Source: Phycisphaerae bacterium
GTDB lineage: Bacteria > Planctomycetota > Phycisphaerae > Sedimentisphaerales > Anaerobacaceae
DNA: 47,215 nucleotides
Reading direction: 5' to 3'
Assembly (NCBI GenBank): GCA_030604525.1
Contig: JAUVVQ010000014.1
Location: forward strand, 1 to 47,215
Shown here: positions 1 to 9,847 of the stretch, piece after piece
Layout of the letters: every line of letters begins with the position of its first letter
Position numbering within the stretch: the first letter of the stretch is position 1
Made by a program: the position numbers and the translations under genes
The notes under the pieces: model-generated
Database searches by the model: none
What the model was told of the DNA's origin: nothing
The model's input: only the letters and a program-made list of their open reading frames with translations

Positions 1-3000
1 CAATCCAATTAAACCACGTTTTTTCTTCATCCCAGGGCCCCCATTTATGACGACTCCCCCAGTCTCCTCCGGTAATATATCCCTGGGAGTAAATGTCATC
101 AGCACCCTCTATGAAATCCGTGACATTACGAAACCTTTGCCCATTTCGTTTTTCAAATCCAGCTAAATCGGTAGCAATTTGAGTGGCGGCAGGTCCGGGT
201 CCAAATTCATGGGTGGCCCAGTCCAGATAAATCGATTCGATTTTTGCATTTCGGCCGGCACAATCCGAAGGAATATCATGGGTGATTTTTCCATCCGTCG
301 GTGCGTAATCCCAGGTCACATCTTTAAAAGCGGCGAACATCGTAGTAATCATTTTAGTGCGCCAAAATTCACCGAGAAAGCCGTCGGCGTTTTGTTCATA
401 TGCATCCCATGCGTCTTCAAAGACGCGATACATATGGAATGAAGGCTGTTCCAGCGCATAGTCATATTCCATCCAGGTAAAGGGCCATTTAATACGTGCC
501 GACGGTATCATATCAATCCATTCTTCCGTTTTCATGGAGCGGCCGTCTTTATCATACGGTGGATTCATGCATGCATATGCGGCATTCAAATCAGGCAGCA
601 CATCACCAAATACATCCGGGTCGCCTTGAGCACCTAAAATCCAACCACCTGTGGCAAATTGGTTGAACGGTTTTTCAGGCATGCTATCGTAAACGCTTAC
701 GGCTGTTTTGATGCTTTCTTTAACCGCGTCCACCCTGGCTTTATCGAGAGAGGCGGAGCCCCAGGGCATCCATATCTCGGTGGTCCATAACCAAAAATAA
801 TCGACGGGGATGTCGTTATAGAGCAACCACTTGTACATTCCTTTGTACAGCTCTGCGGTCGCCTCTTGAGAAAGGGGATCCAATCCATACTTATTTTTCA
901 AACGATACTGGAGGACTTCTGGTATACCGTTAACCATCGGTTCGGCGCCGGTTTCCTCATCTTTTCCCACGGGCACTTCGATTCCCATAGCGGTTTTGAC
1001 GCCCAATTCATTCGCTAGTGTAAATACCTCGCTAAATAAGTCAGCAGCTTTATTAAATGACGCAGTATACCCAGCCTGGTCTTTGTGATAAGTTTCACCA
1101 ATTATTTCAGACGGGTAGCTATCAGTAGGAAATAGCTGGCTGGTTCCCCCAATAAGATCGCTGGTATTGGTTTTTCCCCAGCCGATAATTCCCTGATGGG
1201 TGTGAAAGAATGTTGCGTCGTAAGCAAAATCCACGGTTCCGTCCGGGTTGAGATCATCTTCATGACCAATCCAAATATTTAATGTAGGACCATAATCTCC
1301 AACATGGTCATCTTCCGGGTCAGACATATAAGCGTGCAGGCCAACAAAGTTCATTCCCATTTTGGGTAATTGAGACACATACATTTTCCAGTCGTCTTTA
1401 CCCCACATTACCGCTCCGGGAGGAAAATTCTGAAAAGGCTGAACGCCGCGCGTGGTCCATTGTCGGCCATTTTTTGTAAGAGGTTGACCCTTTTCATCAA
1501 ATCCGGTTAAGCTCAACGGTATTTTAGCATCTGGTACCACATCACCATGAAAATAGAAACGGCAGCCAAGTTTCTCAGCAAACCGATAGGCTCCGTATAA
1601 TGTACTTGTGGTATCATCTCCAGAAATAACAAGAATGTTGCGTCCGTTATTGCTTTCAGACTTGATAAAGAATCCACCTGCTGGCGCATCAAAAATGGTG
1701 ACATTGTCTATCAAAGGATCAGAATCTTCTGCTATAAGAATTAAATCACCGGTACCAGGAATTGAACTGACTCCTTTAACATCAAGCAATTGTCCGGTAC
1801 GAAGATAAATATAGCGTCTGACTTCTTTGGCGGCAAGTAGTTCCTGATTTGAACCGTTGAATGGATACACTATGGCCTGAGCAGAAGGAGAAGAAATAGA
1901 AATGAATGCATTCTGATGAATCTTTTCCGAGGAAGAACCGACTATAATTTCAAACTTTCCAGGTTCAATCTTCCACGATGAAGATGTGTCATCCCAAAAA
2001 GCAAAGTCCCGATTTTTTAGTGAAAAGCAAACCGTTTTCTTCTCACCTGCTTTCAAGTGAACTTTGCGGAAATCCTTCAGTTCTTTTGGCGGGCGCTCCA
2101 CTGTAGCTTCCAAATCTTTTACATAAAGCTGTACTATCTCTTTACCATCTACGTCACCTGTGTTGGTTACATCAACTTTTACCAACACATCCTCTCCCAT
2201 TTTATAGTTTTCCGCATTGGTCTTTAAGTTGGAATATTCGAACGTGCTGTATGACAGGCCATGCCCGAAAGGATAAAGCGGTTTGATGTTCTTATGTTCG
2301 TACCAACGGTAACCTGCGAAAATCCCTTCGTCGTATTTTATGTCATAAACAGGATATTCCATATCCATATCGTACTCCCAGCCGGTATATAATTCTTCGC
2401 CCTCAGGCAGGTACGGATAACCGGGAGAATCTTTAAAACTACGCTCGATGGTAATCGGGAGTTTTCCCGACGGGTTTGTTACACCGGCAATAATCTCTGC
2501 CAAAGCTCTGTTTCCCACCTGTCCGGGATACCAACTGTATAAAATTGCCTCCACTTCGTTGTTCCAACTGCTCATGTTTCTGCCGCCGCCCGCATTCATT
2601 ATAACCACTGTTTTATCATTTAGTTTTGCAATCTTGCTAATGGTGGTGTTTATTTCTTCGGGCAAATCGAAAGAGATATCAGAACCTTCACTATCGTTGC
2701 TTCCTGTGCTGTAGATTACAATTGAGGCATTGGCTATTTCTTCATCCGTCGGATGTTCAATGTATTTTACGTGTTCACCAAATTGTGCCTTCAAGGCATC
2801 CAGCTTTGTAACGATATCAAAACCTTCCACGTAGGCAGCACCGCCTCCGGTAGCTAATTCGTCCACGTATTCTCCGGTCACCAGAATTACATCACCTTTT
2901 TTGGGGCGGAAAGGCAGGGCTTGGTCGTCGTTCTTTAGCAACACAATCCCTTCGCGTGCGGTTTCAAGCGCTACTTTAACGTGCATGTCGTAGTTTTGTA

Positions 3001-4042
3001 AATAGGACATATCCTTAACGGGACGTTCGGTCAATCCCATAGCAATTAAAGTTGTCAGGAGGTGTTTGACCACACGGTCTACGTCTTCTTCCTTCACTTT
3101 TCCCTCTTGGATTAAGGAAGGTGCCTCTCTCCGCAGGTATTCTGCAGGATCGTCTTCATCGTAAATACCATCTTCCGTTTCGCCCGGCATATCGAGATCA
3201 AGCCCCGACTTTAGTGCTTTTTCAGCATCCCAAATCGACACCCAGTCACTCATTACAAGCCACTTAAAACCCAAATCCTCACGCAACAGTTTGCTAATCA
3301 CATATTTGCTTTGTGCGCAGTATTCGCCGTTAACCTGGTTATAAGCTGTCATCACAGCCAGTGCACCCGCATTTACACCCGCTTCGAAAGCTGGCATATA
3401 AATCTCGTGCAATGCCCTTTCGCTTACCACTGAGTTCGATGTTCGACGCCTAAAGTCACTGTTGTTAGCAATGAAATGCTTAAGTGTGGCAATGGTCCCT
3501 GTATTTTGCAATCCTACTACGTAATTTTCAATCATTCTTGCAGCCAGATAAGGATCTTCTCCGAAATACTCGAAATTGCGGCCGTTCTGCGAAATACGGT
3601 AGATATTCATGCCCGGCCCCAAAAGAACAGCGATATTGCCTGCCCTGCATTCTTCTCCGACGCTTTTGGCATAAGCCCGGGCCAAATCGGTATTCCACGT
3701 ACTGGTCAAGGCAAGGGGACAAGGAAAAGCTACAGATTTCTTCAAATGGGACTTATCGTCTACAAGACTCACACCTTGAGTAGCATCTGAAAAACGTAAA
3801 GAAGGAATACCATATTTATCGTAGCCCTTTGTGAAAAACACGTTATACCCTCCAATCATGGCAATTTTTTCCTCAAGAGACATTTGCTGAAGGATGCTGT
3901 CAGCTTTTGCCATTGCAGTTTCGTATGGAATGGGGGGCTCGAAAGGCTGGAATGGAGCCTCTTTTTTAAAATCCTTGCCATCCGTGTATCGGCATACGCT
4001 AAACAAGAAAACTATGATACACAGAACAAATATTTTTCTCAT
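1..4042 (-). CDS. GH3 beta-glycosidase fused to GH67-N-like C-terminal half (partial)
   Basis: The frame is open from the ATG at 4042 to the window edge (1347 codons, no stop), so the C-terminus is missing. A strong ribosome site (AAGGAGA) lies just upstream. The protein starts with a hydrophobic export signal. Residues of roughly 40-690 form a complete GH3 enzyme: KHF followed by NN, the nucleophile Asp in MSDW, the GH3 C domain and a fibronectin-III-like end. GH3 enzymes release terminal beta-linked sugars from oligosaccharides. After about residue 710 a second region begins with KEVRRYIYLRTG and GAYRFAEKLGCRFYFHGD, which resembles the N-terminal domain of GH67/GH115-type alpha-glucuronidases, followed by an alpha/beta region of over 500 residues that I cannot assign to a family. 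It lies 35 bp behind the GH32 gene, probably in one operon. GH3 assignment is firm; the second catalytic identity is open. Confidence 0.88.
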   Translation of the reverse strand, partial: MRKIFVLCIIVFLFSVCRYTDGKDFKKEAPFQPFEPPIPYETAMAKADSILQQMSLEEKIAMIGGYNVFFTKGYDKYGIPSLRFSDATQGVSLVDDKSHLKKSVAFPCPLALTSTWNTDLARAYAKSVGEECRAGNIAVLLGPGMNIYRISQNGRNFEYFGEDPYLAARMIENYVVGLQNTGTIATLKHFIANNSDFRRRTSNSVVSERALHEIYMPAFEAGVNAGALAVMTAYNQVNGEYCAQSKYVISKLLREDLGFKWLVMSDWVSIWDAEKALKSGLDLDMPGETEDGIYDEDDPAEYLRREAPSLIQEGKVKEEDVDRVVKHLLTTLIAMGLTERPVKDMSYLQNYDMHVKVALETAREGIVLLKNDDQALPFRPKKGDVILVTGEYVDELATGGGAAYVEGFDIVTKLDALKAQFGEHVKYIEHPTDEEIANASIVIYSTGSNDSEGSDISFDLPEEINTTISKIAKLNDKTVVIMNAGGGRNMSSWNNEVEAILYSWYPGQVGNRALAEIIAGVTNPSGKLPITIERSFKDSPGYPYLPEGEELYTGWEYDMDMEYPVYDIKYDEGIFAGYRWYEHKNIKPLYPFGHGLSYSTFEYSNLKTNAENYKMGEDVLVKVDVTNTGDVDGKEIVQLYVKDLEATVERPPKELKDFRKVHLKAGEKKTVCFSLKNRDFAFWDDTSSSWKIEPGKFEIIVGSSSEKIHQNAFISISSPSAQAIVYPFNGSNQELLAAKEVRRYIYLRTGQLLDVKGVSSIPGTGDLILIAEDSDPLIDNVTIFDAPAGGFFIKSESNNGRNILVISGDDTTSTLYGAYRFAEKLGCRFYFHGDVVPDAKIPLSLTGFDEKGQPLTKNGRQWTTRGVQPFQNFPPGAVMWGKDDWKMYVSQLPKMGMNFVGLHAYMSDPEDDHVGDYGPTLNIWIGHEDDLNPDGTVDFAYDATFFHTHQGIIGWGKTNTSDLIGGTSQLFPTDSYPSEIIGETYHKDQAGYTASFNKAADLFSEVFTLANELGVKTAMGIEVPVGKDEETGAEPMVNGIPEVLQYRLKNKYGLDPLSQEATAELYKGMYKWLLYNDIPVDYFWLWTTEIWMPWGSASLDKARVDAVKESIKTAVSVYDSMPEKPFNQFATGGWILGAQGDPDVFGDVLPDLNAAYACMNPPYDKDGRSMKTEEWIDMIPSARIKWPFTWMEYDYALEQPSFHMYRVFEDAWDAYEQNADGFLGEFWRTKMITTMFAAFKDVTWDYAPTDGKITHDIPSDCAGRNAKIESIYLDWATHEFGPGPAATQIATDLAGFEKRNGQRFRNVTDFIEGADDIYSQGYITGGDWGSRHKWGPWDEEKTWFNWI

Positions 4043-4077
4043 AATCTGTCTCCTTTTAAGTAATATTATTTTCATCT

Positions 4078-5892
4078 TCAAATAGAAAGATTCTTATAAG
4101 CGTTTGATTTCCAGATCGACTCCAATTCATAGACCTGGAGATTATTGATTTTAAGGTCATTAATCCTTTGTCCCCCATCTCCAGCCCCGAACCTCATGCC
4201 TCGTTTTTCAGGATTGAGTTTTCTGGGTAAAACCATAGTAAACCTTCCATGGTCTACGAACACTTCCAGACTGGTGAGGTCCACGATGAATTCATAGAAC
4301 ATCTTATTACTGCCCAGGTCGGGCAGATATTTCAGACGAAATGATTCAGCATCAGGATCGTCTATATTGAAATAAAAGATATTCGGCTTTAGTGTATAAT
4401 ACAGGACATCCTCATCGAAGATAATGCTGTATGCGATGGCGTTTATGTTTTCGATCTCACACCTGACATGCAGCAGACCGGCATTAATGTTTTTAAGTTC
4501 CCTATTGGCCTGCTTTACTGTTAAGCTATCCCATTTGTGTGCTTTCTTGTGCAGCTTTTCGGTTTCCTTAACCGGTTCATTAAACATCCTGACGCCATTG
4601 GCAGTGTTTCTGAGTGTCAGCTCGGTGGGAAAGCTCATCAATCCGTTAAAGGGCGGATTAGGCTCGGGAATATCCACCCAGCCGGGAATTTCAATGTAGC
4701 CTGTTTGAATTCGGCGCCCATCCTGACGGGGTACATTCGTAAAGGTCTGTGCGGCAAAGAACTTCCCCTGCACATAGTTAAACATGCCTAATTCCGGACT
4801 AAATTTTTTCCCGTCGAAATCACCGATCATATAGTCCCCGGACACACCATACATAACCCATTTGGTGTTTTGAGGATTGCCATCGATGGGCAGTTCAAAT
4901 AGTTCCGGGCACTCCCAGAACGTCTGGGTATGGCTCTGATACTCCCATTGCTTCAGATCATCGGAGGTAAATATGGAATGACCAATACGCTCAAAAAGGA
5001 CCATGACCCACTTGCCCGTACGTTCATGCCAAATCACTTTCGGATCACGGGCATTGTCCGTCCTGAGAATGTCGAAGCGATCTCCAATAACAGGATTATT
5101 CTTATAATCTGTGAAGGTTCGGCCCTTATCGTTTGAATAGGCAATATTCTGACAAGATCCTTCTCGGCCATTCAGTAATCTTGCCGTCGTGTAAAAAGCA
5201 ACCATTACGTCAGTTTTCCCTGTTTTAAATCCTGATGTGTTTTTATAATCGATCACGGAACTACCAGAATAGATTCCAGCAAGTTCATGTCTATACAGGG
5301 CGTCCGGCAATTGTTTCCAGTGGACCAGATCAGTGCTCACCGCGTGCCCCCAGTGCGGCTGCCCCCAGTAGTACCCATAGGGATAGTGCTGGAAGAACAG
5401 ATGGTATTCCCCATCGTAATAGACCAGTCCGTTCGGGTCGTTTATCCAGCCCCGTATAGTGGAAAAATGAACCTGCGGACGATGCTTTTCATTATAAACA
5501 TTCTTAAGGTATTCACTTTCATCAGACTGATAAACCAGGCCAAGCCCTCTTTTCTGTTTTCCGCGTCTGGTTCTCAATAGGGCATTCTTGCCTTCGAATT
5601 CACTTATATCCGCAAACACCCAGAAATCAGGCTCGGAATCGGGAAGAAAAATATCTAAGGTGCGCACCACTTTGTTGTCGATGACAAGTTCCAACGTTAC
5701 TCGGTCATCTTCATTATATGATACAGGTAAATTGAGGTATCGATTTTTGATCCTGAATTCCCGCTTATGGGTCTGCTTATTTTCCGCAGCAGCCGCTATC
5801 TGCTCGAAAGCACCCGCGCCCAGAAAGGCTGAGCCGGATAATGCTGCTGTATTTGCAAGAAATGTCCTTCTGTCAAGCTTCTTTCCCATCAT
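4078..5892 (-). CDS. Tat-exported GH32 fructan hydrolase (levanase/inulinase type)
   Basis: The 604-residue protein begins with a twin-arginine signal (DRRTFL, then an alanine-rich stretch) and is therefore probably exported folded. A small beta-sandwich-like region (about 45-125), similar to the DUF4980 domains of fructan enzymes, precedes the GH32 five-bladed propeller. All three GH32 acidic residues are visible: nucleophile Asp152 in WINDPNG, the RDP transition-state stabiliser in NARDPKV, and the acid/base Glu in WECPELF. A C-terminal beta-sandwich (about 450-600) completes the usual layout. GH32 enzymes hydrolyse beta-fructosidic bonds in levan, inulin or sucrose; exo or endo mode cannot be told from sequence. 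GGAGG precedes two consecutive ATG codons. The GH3 gene follows after 35 bp, so the two probably act together on an oligosaccharide. Confidence 0.93.
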   Translation of the reverse strand: MMGKKLDRRTFLANTAALSGSAFLGAGAFEQIAAAAENKQTHKREFRIKNRYLNLPVSYNEDDRVTLELVIDNKVVRTLDIFLPDSEPDFWVFADISEFEGKNALLRTRRGKQKRGLGLVYQSDESEYLKNVYNEKHRPQVHFSTIRGWINDPNGLVYYDGEYHLFFQHYPYGYYWGQPHWGHAVSTDLVHWKQLPDALYRHELAGIYSGSSVIDYKNTSGFKTGKTDVMVAFYTTARLLNGREGSCQNIAYSNDKGRTFTDYKNNPVIGDRFDILRTDNARDPKVIWHERTGKWVMVLFERIGHSIFTSDDLKQWEYQSHTQTFWECPELFELPIDGNPQNTKWVMYGVSGDYMIGDFDGKKFSPELGMFNYVQGKFFAAQTFTNVPRQDGRRIQTGYIEIPGWVDIPEPNPPFNGLMSFPTELTLRNTANGVRMFNEPVKETEKLHKKAHKWDSLTVKQANRELKNINAGLLHVRCEIENINAIAYSIIFDEDVLYYTLKPNIFYFNIDDPDAESFRLKYLPDLGSNKMFYEFIVDLTSLEVFVDHGRFTMVLPRKLNPEKRGMRFGAGDGGQRINDLKINNLQVYELESIWKSNAYKNLSI

Positions 5893-6033
5893 AAACCTCC
5901 GGTTGAATAGAATTTAATTTCGCGAATTTTCTCAGTACGTATCAAGAATTATACAACAATCTGTCCTAACTACCAAACGATCCAAATTGATTCGGTGCTT
6001 TGAGATATCTTCACAATCATTAATCGGCGAAGT

Positions 6034-6444
6034 TTACTTAAATTCATAAGCACCCATATCCACAACGCCGTTGAGAATACGTGGATTAGCGTCGAGATCC
6101 GTCTTAACGCAGCAAGACAAGGCCTTGTTATCGCCGGCATCAATACACGGAGAACCAGCTGATAATCGCAGATTCGCGTCTGCGAACTGCGGGTCCGCGT
6201 CAATATTCCCTGTTCCCCAATGAACAGTATTCCCTGCACCCTCAAGATGGATCCCGCTCTTACCTTTCCGAACATCGCAATGATCGAGATCGACCGATGA
6301 AGTCATTGACTGTTCACTTTTAAAATAAATATTTTCTCCATCAGTGGCACGATTATTCCAAAAAATACAGTTTCTTGCTTTTACACAATTATCCTTTGCA
6401 GCAGAAATCCAAATCTTGAACAGATGTACCTGCCAAATCCGGGT
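6034..6444 (-). pseudogene. 5'-truncated right-handed beta-helix (choice-of-anchor-Q type) remnant
   Basis: An open frame of 136 residues without a plausible start. From about KARNCIFWNN onward it reads as the last coil and tail of a secreted parallel beta-helix protein: NIDADPQFAD, SAGSPCIDAGDN and NGVVDMGAYEF are the standard end of this large planctomycete family. The upstream part of the frame (about 6370-6444) does not resemble the family, and a TGA at 6445-6447 closes it. The parent proteins are several hundred residues long, so this is probably a decayed gene end. The rest of 5893-6033 holds nothing I can identify. Confidence 0.6.
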
Positions 6445-6445
6445 T
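6429..6445 (+). repeat. Degenerate copy of the AAATCCGGGTT intergenic motif
   Basis: Fifteen of 17 bases match the last part of the 21-nt motif that is identical at 26020-26040 and 46779-46799. It lies between the beta-helix remnant and the stop codon of the ligase gene. Confidence 0.4.
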
Positions 6446-6453
6446 CACTATTT

Positions 6454-8760
6454 TTAATCTGCAGACAAAGAAGACAGTTTCCTTATCCGCTCCTTCGCTA
6501 AGTTATATTTCTCTTTTCCCAGCCTGCTGAAAAGCGCACTGCCCGGATACATTATCCGGAACTGCTCTCGATAGGCGTCTTCAATTTCAACTGCCTTTTT
6601 ATACTGGGCAAGCGCAATTTCACTATTCTTGAGCTTTTCTGCAATTTCAGCCAGTCTCAATCTTAATCGACCGTTCCCGGGATAAAAAGCTACGGCCCTG
6701 CCGGCAGTATCAAAAGCAATCCTTAGCAATTTCTCTTTATCGCTGCCGACAGAACACTCTGCAAGCAGAACATAGACCTTTGCTAAATATTCATAATCTT
6801 TGTAGTCAGCTTTATTTCTCTCTATCGCAATACGAAAACATTCTGCCGCCCGTTGGAGCAAAAGTGCTTTTCGTTTCCCCGTTTGATTGTATTGCCATAA
6901 ATAGAGCCGACCGTTCAACTTTGCAGCCGAATGAGCCAGAGGGTCACTCTCCGTCGCCTCCGCCAGAAGTTCGTGTGCATCCTCCGGCTCAGACATCGCT
7001 TGCCTTTGTAACTTAGACGCCCTGGCCACAGGTATCAAAGCATAAGCAAAGTAAGCATACAGCAAAGCAGAAAAAAGCAGCCCCCCTGCTATCGCCGTCA
7101 AAATTCTCGAAACATTATTTGTCTTTTTCACAGCTTTTTCTTGGGACTTCTTTCGGCGGTACAACACAATCAGGCAAGCAAGAATCGTCCACAAAGTCAT
7201 AGAAACACCTGGTTCGAAGATGGCAAAATCAATCAAATTATGTAAAAGTACAGCCGCAATACCACAAATCAAAGCCGCTGATGTAACCTCTGAATTTAAC
7301 CGGTTAGTGGTTTTTATATCGTTGGATAAAAGCCAGAAACCAACTAAAAACACTGCCGCCGTCGATATGTATAAAACAAATATTGCATAAAAGAGCACCT
7401 CAAAAGATGCGCTGCCTTTTAGAGGAAGAACAATCGGCCTAAAAACAAGTAAACAAATGGCTATGCAAATCGGGACATAAGCGGTTGATTTTTTAAAAGC
7501 CACCCCAGAAAGGTCTAATTCAGCTCGCCAGGAGTTAGTTTCTGAAAACAATATTCTCCAGACAGGGATGAAAATCATAGCCAGGAAACCAACAAGGCCG
7601 AGAAGTCCATACTGGCTTAAAATGCTCAGAAGAAAATTGTGCGGGTCCGCAACACTTTCGAGAGCTGCATCCGGCTTATAATGAGTATAAAAATATGGGA
7701 AATTCCCCGGACCTACACCTGTAAGCCAGTGAGCTGCATACATCTTCGCAGAAGCCGCCCAATATTGCCATCTCACCAACATTGAGTTGCCTCCAGGTAG
7801 TCTGTTATTCGCTAATCCATAGCTAACCAGCAAAAATGAACCGACTGCAGCCAGAACAAGTAATAAAATCAAAATCAATTTTCGATGTTTTTTTATCCAG
7901 CCGGCAAAACACAGATATACTAAAAACGCAGCAACTGCGACTGCTGCTGCCAGGACAGCGCCTTTGCTTCTTGTGATAACAAGGCCGAATAAAATAAAAC
8001 CAAACGCCATAAAACAAAAGAGCAATGATTTAAATCCGGTCTGTTTTGCTTTGAGGCTTCTAAACTTCTCTAACAATAAAGCCAAACCAGCAAATAAAGC
8101 CAGCACCGCAAATGAGCCGGCTGAATTGCTGGTAGTAAAAAAACCACTAATCCCCCTCGAGTACAACCTGTGCTCAAACAGCATCTGCTCAAAACTGCCG
8201 GGCTCGATACCAAGGGGTTCCAGAATAGATTCGGGCAAACTTTCATATTGTCCTATAGTCATTTGATTGCCTGTGAAAAACTGGTCACTACACTGATAAG
8301 CCGAGACTATTCCCAAAGCCGCAATAACAATCAGTACCAGTTTTACTTTGGCCTGAGTATCCAGGATTTGTGTTAATAGAATAGCAGTGAACAACGGCGA
8401 TGTAACAATAATCATTTCAGTAATTACAGCACGCTTATTTGCTGCGATAAAGCCCGCTGCCAAACCTGCGGCTATGAACAGAAACAACCCGATTTCCATA
8501 CCGCTGAAATGGTAAGAAAATCTCCGCCTGGTAAAATTCCAGATAAACCAGATGATGACTAAGAAAATTAATAAACCTGAAATTAATAAACTAACCAACG
8601 GGCTCCCAAGGTTTACCGGCTGCAAGGCAGACTGTACCGGGATACCCTCTGTGATTGTAACCCGAAGTGCGATAATACAAAGGCAGACTATAAACAGAAC
8701 ATATTCGAATATCTTCTGTCCTTTGCTTTTAGAAAAGTCGGAATCAATCTCACTTTTCAT
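6454..8760 (-). CDS. O-antigen ligase/polymerase-like membrane protein with C-terminal TPRs
   Basis: About 768 residues. Many hydrophobic segments span residues 20-580, with the Wzy_C-type periplasmic loop region (GVGPGNFPYFYTHYKPD, then DPHNFLLSILSQYG) that marks the O-antigen ligase/RfaL-WaaL superfamily. These inner-membrane enzymes join or polymerise undecaprenyl-linked glycans. The last 180 residues are helical TPR-like repeats (for example LAKVYVLLAECSV, LRLRLAEIAEKLKNSEIALAQY), a common fusion in planctomycete members. I chose the ATG at 8760, which overlaps the stop of the preceding glycosyltransferase by 11 bp; an in-frame start nine codons earlier at 8787 is possible. Coupling with a WecA-like enzyme suggests cell-surface polysaccharide synthesis. 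Which glycan is made cannot be inferred. Confidence 0.85.
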   Translation of the reverse strand: MKSEIDSDFSKSKGQKIFEYVLFIVCLCIIALRVTITEGIPVQSALQPVNLGSPLVSLLISGLLIFLVIIWFIWNFTRRRFSYHFSGMEIGLFLFIAAGLAAGFIAANKRAVITEMIIVTSPLFTAILLTQILDTQAKVKLVLIVIAALGIVSAYQCSDQFFTGNQMTIGQYESLPESILEPLGIEPGSFEQMLFEHRLYSRGISGFFTTSNSAGSFAVLALFAGLALLLEKFRSLKAKQTGFKSLLFCFMAFGFILFGLVITRSKGAVLAAAVAVAAFLVYLCFAGWIKKHRKLILILLLVLAAVGSFLLVSYGLANNRLPGGNSMLVRWQYWAASAKMYAAHWLTGVGPGNFPYFYTHYKPDAALESVADPHNFLLSILSQYGLLGLVGFLAMIFIPVWRILFSETNSWRAELDLSGVAFKKSTAYVPICIAICLLVFRPIVLPLKGSASFEVLFYAIFVLYISTAAVFLVGFWLLSNDIKTTNRLNSEVTSAALICGIAAVLLHNLIDFAIFEPGVSMTLWTILACLIVLYRRKKSQEKAVKKTNNVSRILTAIAGGLLFSALLYAYFAYALIPVARASKLQRQAMSEPEDAHELLAEATESDPLAHSAAKLNGRLYLWQYNQTGKRKALLLQRAAECFRIAIERNKADYKDYEYLAKVYVLLAECSVGSDKEKLLRIAFDTAGRAVAFYPGNGRLRLRLAEIAEKLKNSEIALAQYKKAVEIEDAYREQFRIMYPGSALFSRLGKEKYNLAKERIRKLSSLSAD

Positions 8761-9847
8761 AATTTCCGGTAGTTTCCAAAACAGCAATAATAGCTAATAT
8801 CATAAACGTCTGCAGAAAAATCAAAATTGCACCGACGGAATCAACCTGATAAAGAAAAGCGGCCCCCAGGCCGGTACAAAGTGTCGCCAAGTACAAAGTC
8901 AAGACAGTTCGAGTATCAGATAAGCCGCGCTTCTTTAATCTATGAGAAAAATGCTGTGTATCGCCCACAAAAGGACTCTTGCCCTGCTTTATTCTCAACA
9001 AAGTTACACTTACGAAATCATACAGTGGGACAGCCATCACCAACAGCGGCAAAAATACGGGGTACCATGAGCCGCTTTCGGCCTGGTTGTAATAAGTGGT
9101 TCGCAAAGTCAAAAGTGCTACAATGAAACCTACAACCAAAGAGCCGGCATCGCCCATAAAAATTTTTGCCGGCGGAAAATTAAACACCAAAAAGCCCAGC
9201 AGGACACCAACAAAAACTATTGCCAATGCCCCTACATAGACCTGACCGCTGAAAGCTGCCGCAATAAATAAAATGCAGCTCGCTATTACCGCAATACCGG
9301 CGGAAAGACCATCCATATTATCCAGAAAGTTAAATGCGTTGATAATCAATACTATCCAAAAAGCTGAAAGAAAAGTAGTGATTACCTTACTTTCGATAAA
9401 CATCTCGACGCGAACCTGCCCCAGGCCAGCGGCTGCAAAGGCAACTGCAAACTGAACGGCAAGTTTGAAAAACGGAGACAAATGTTTCTTGTCATCCCAA
9501 AGCCCAAGTAAAAACAAAACTGTAATACAACTTAATATAATCAAAAGCTGATTGGTTTTGCTCAAAAAGTTTTCTGCGTAGATAACCGCTGATTCGCCGA
9601 ACAAGTCGGGCACACCGGTTATAAGATAAATTTTAACACCTGCCAAAGCTGCAATTATAGCCGTCGTCATTGTTAAAAATATAGCTATACCGCCACCTAA
9701 CGGCACGGTCTCTGTATGGAACCTGTCTTTGACAGGGACACTGTAAAAACCCCTTCTGATTGCCAGTTTCTTTACCACGGCGGTTAATACTAATGAGACT
9801 GCAAAAGAGCTGAAAAGTAAAATTATTGCCGATATTACAAATATCAC
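8750..9847 (-). CDS. WecA/TagO-like polyprenyl-phosphate sugar-1-phosphate transferase
   Basis: A 365-residue polytopic membrane protein of glycosyltransferase family 4 (MraY/WecA). Visible signatures are PLGGGIAIF near the N-terminus, NAFNFLDNMDGLSAG (catalytic Asp region), KIFMGDAGSL and the cytoplasmic HFSHRLKKRG basic loop. Such enzymes transfer a sugar-1-phosphate, often GlcNAc-1-P, onto undecaprenyl phosphate to start a surface glycan. The WecA-like basic loop and lack of MraY-specific context favour WecA over MraY. The start codon is GTG and overlaps the stop of the DUF4416 gene in a GTGA arrangement, and its own end overlaps the ligase gene, so all three are translationally coupled. 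Confidence 0.92.
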   Translation of the reverse strand: MIFVISAIILLFSSFAVSLVLTAVVKKLAIRRGFYSVPVKDRFHTETVPLGGGIAIFLTMTTAIIAALAGVKIYLITGVPDLFGESAVIYAENFLSKTNQLLIILSCITVLFLLGLWDDKKHLSPFFKLAVQFAVAFAAAGLGQVRVEMFIESKVITTFLSAFWIVLIINAFNFLDNMDGLSAGIAVIASCILFIAAAFSGQVYVGALAIVFVGVLLGFLVFNFPPAKIFMGDAGSLVVGFIVALLTLRTTYYNQAESGSWYPVFLPLLVMAVPLYDFVSVTLLRIKQGKSPFVGDTQHFSHRLKKRGLSDTRTVLTLYLATLCTGLGAAFLYQVDSVGAILIFLQTFMILAIIAVLETTGNYEK

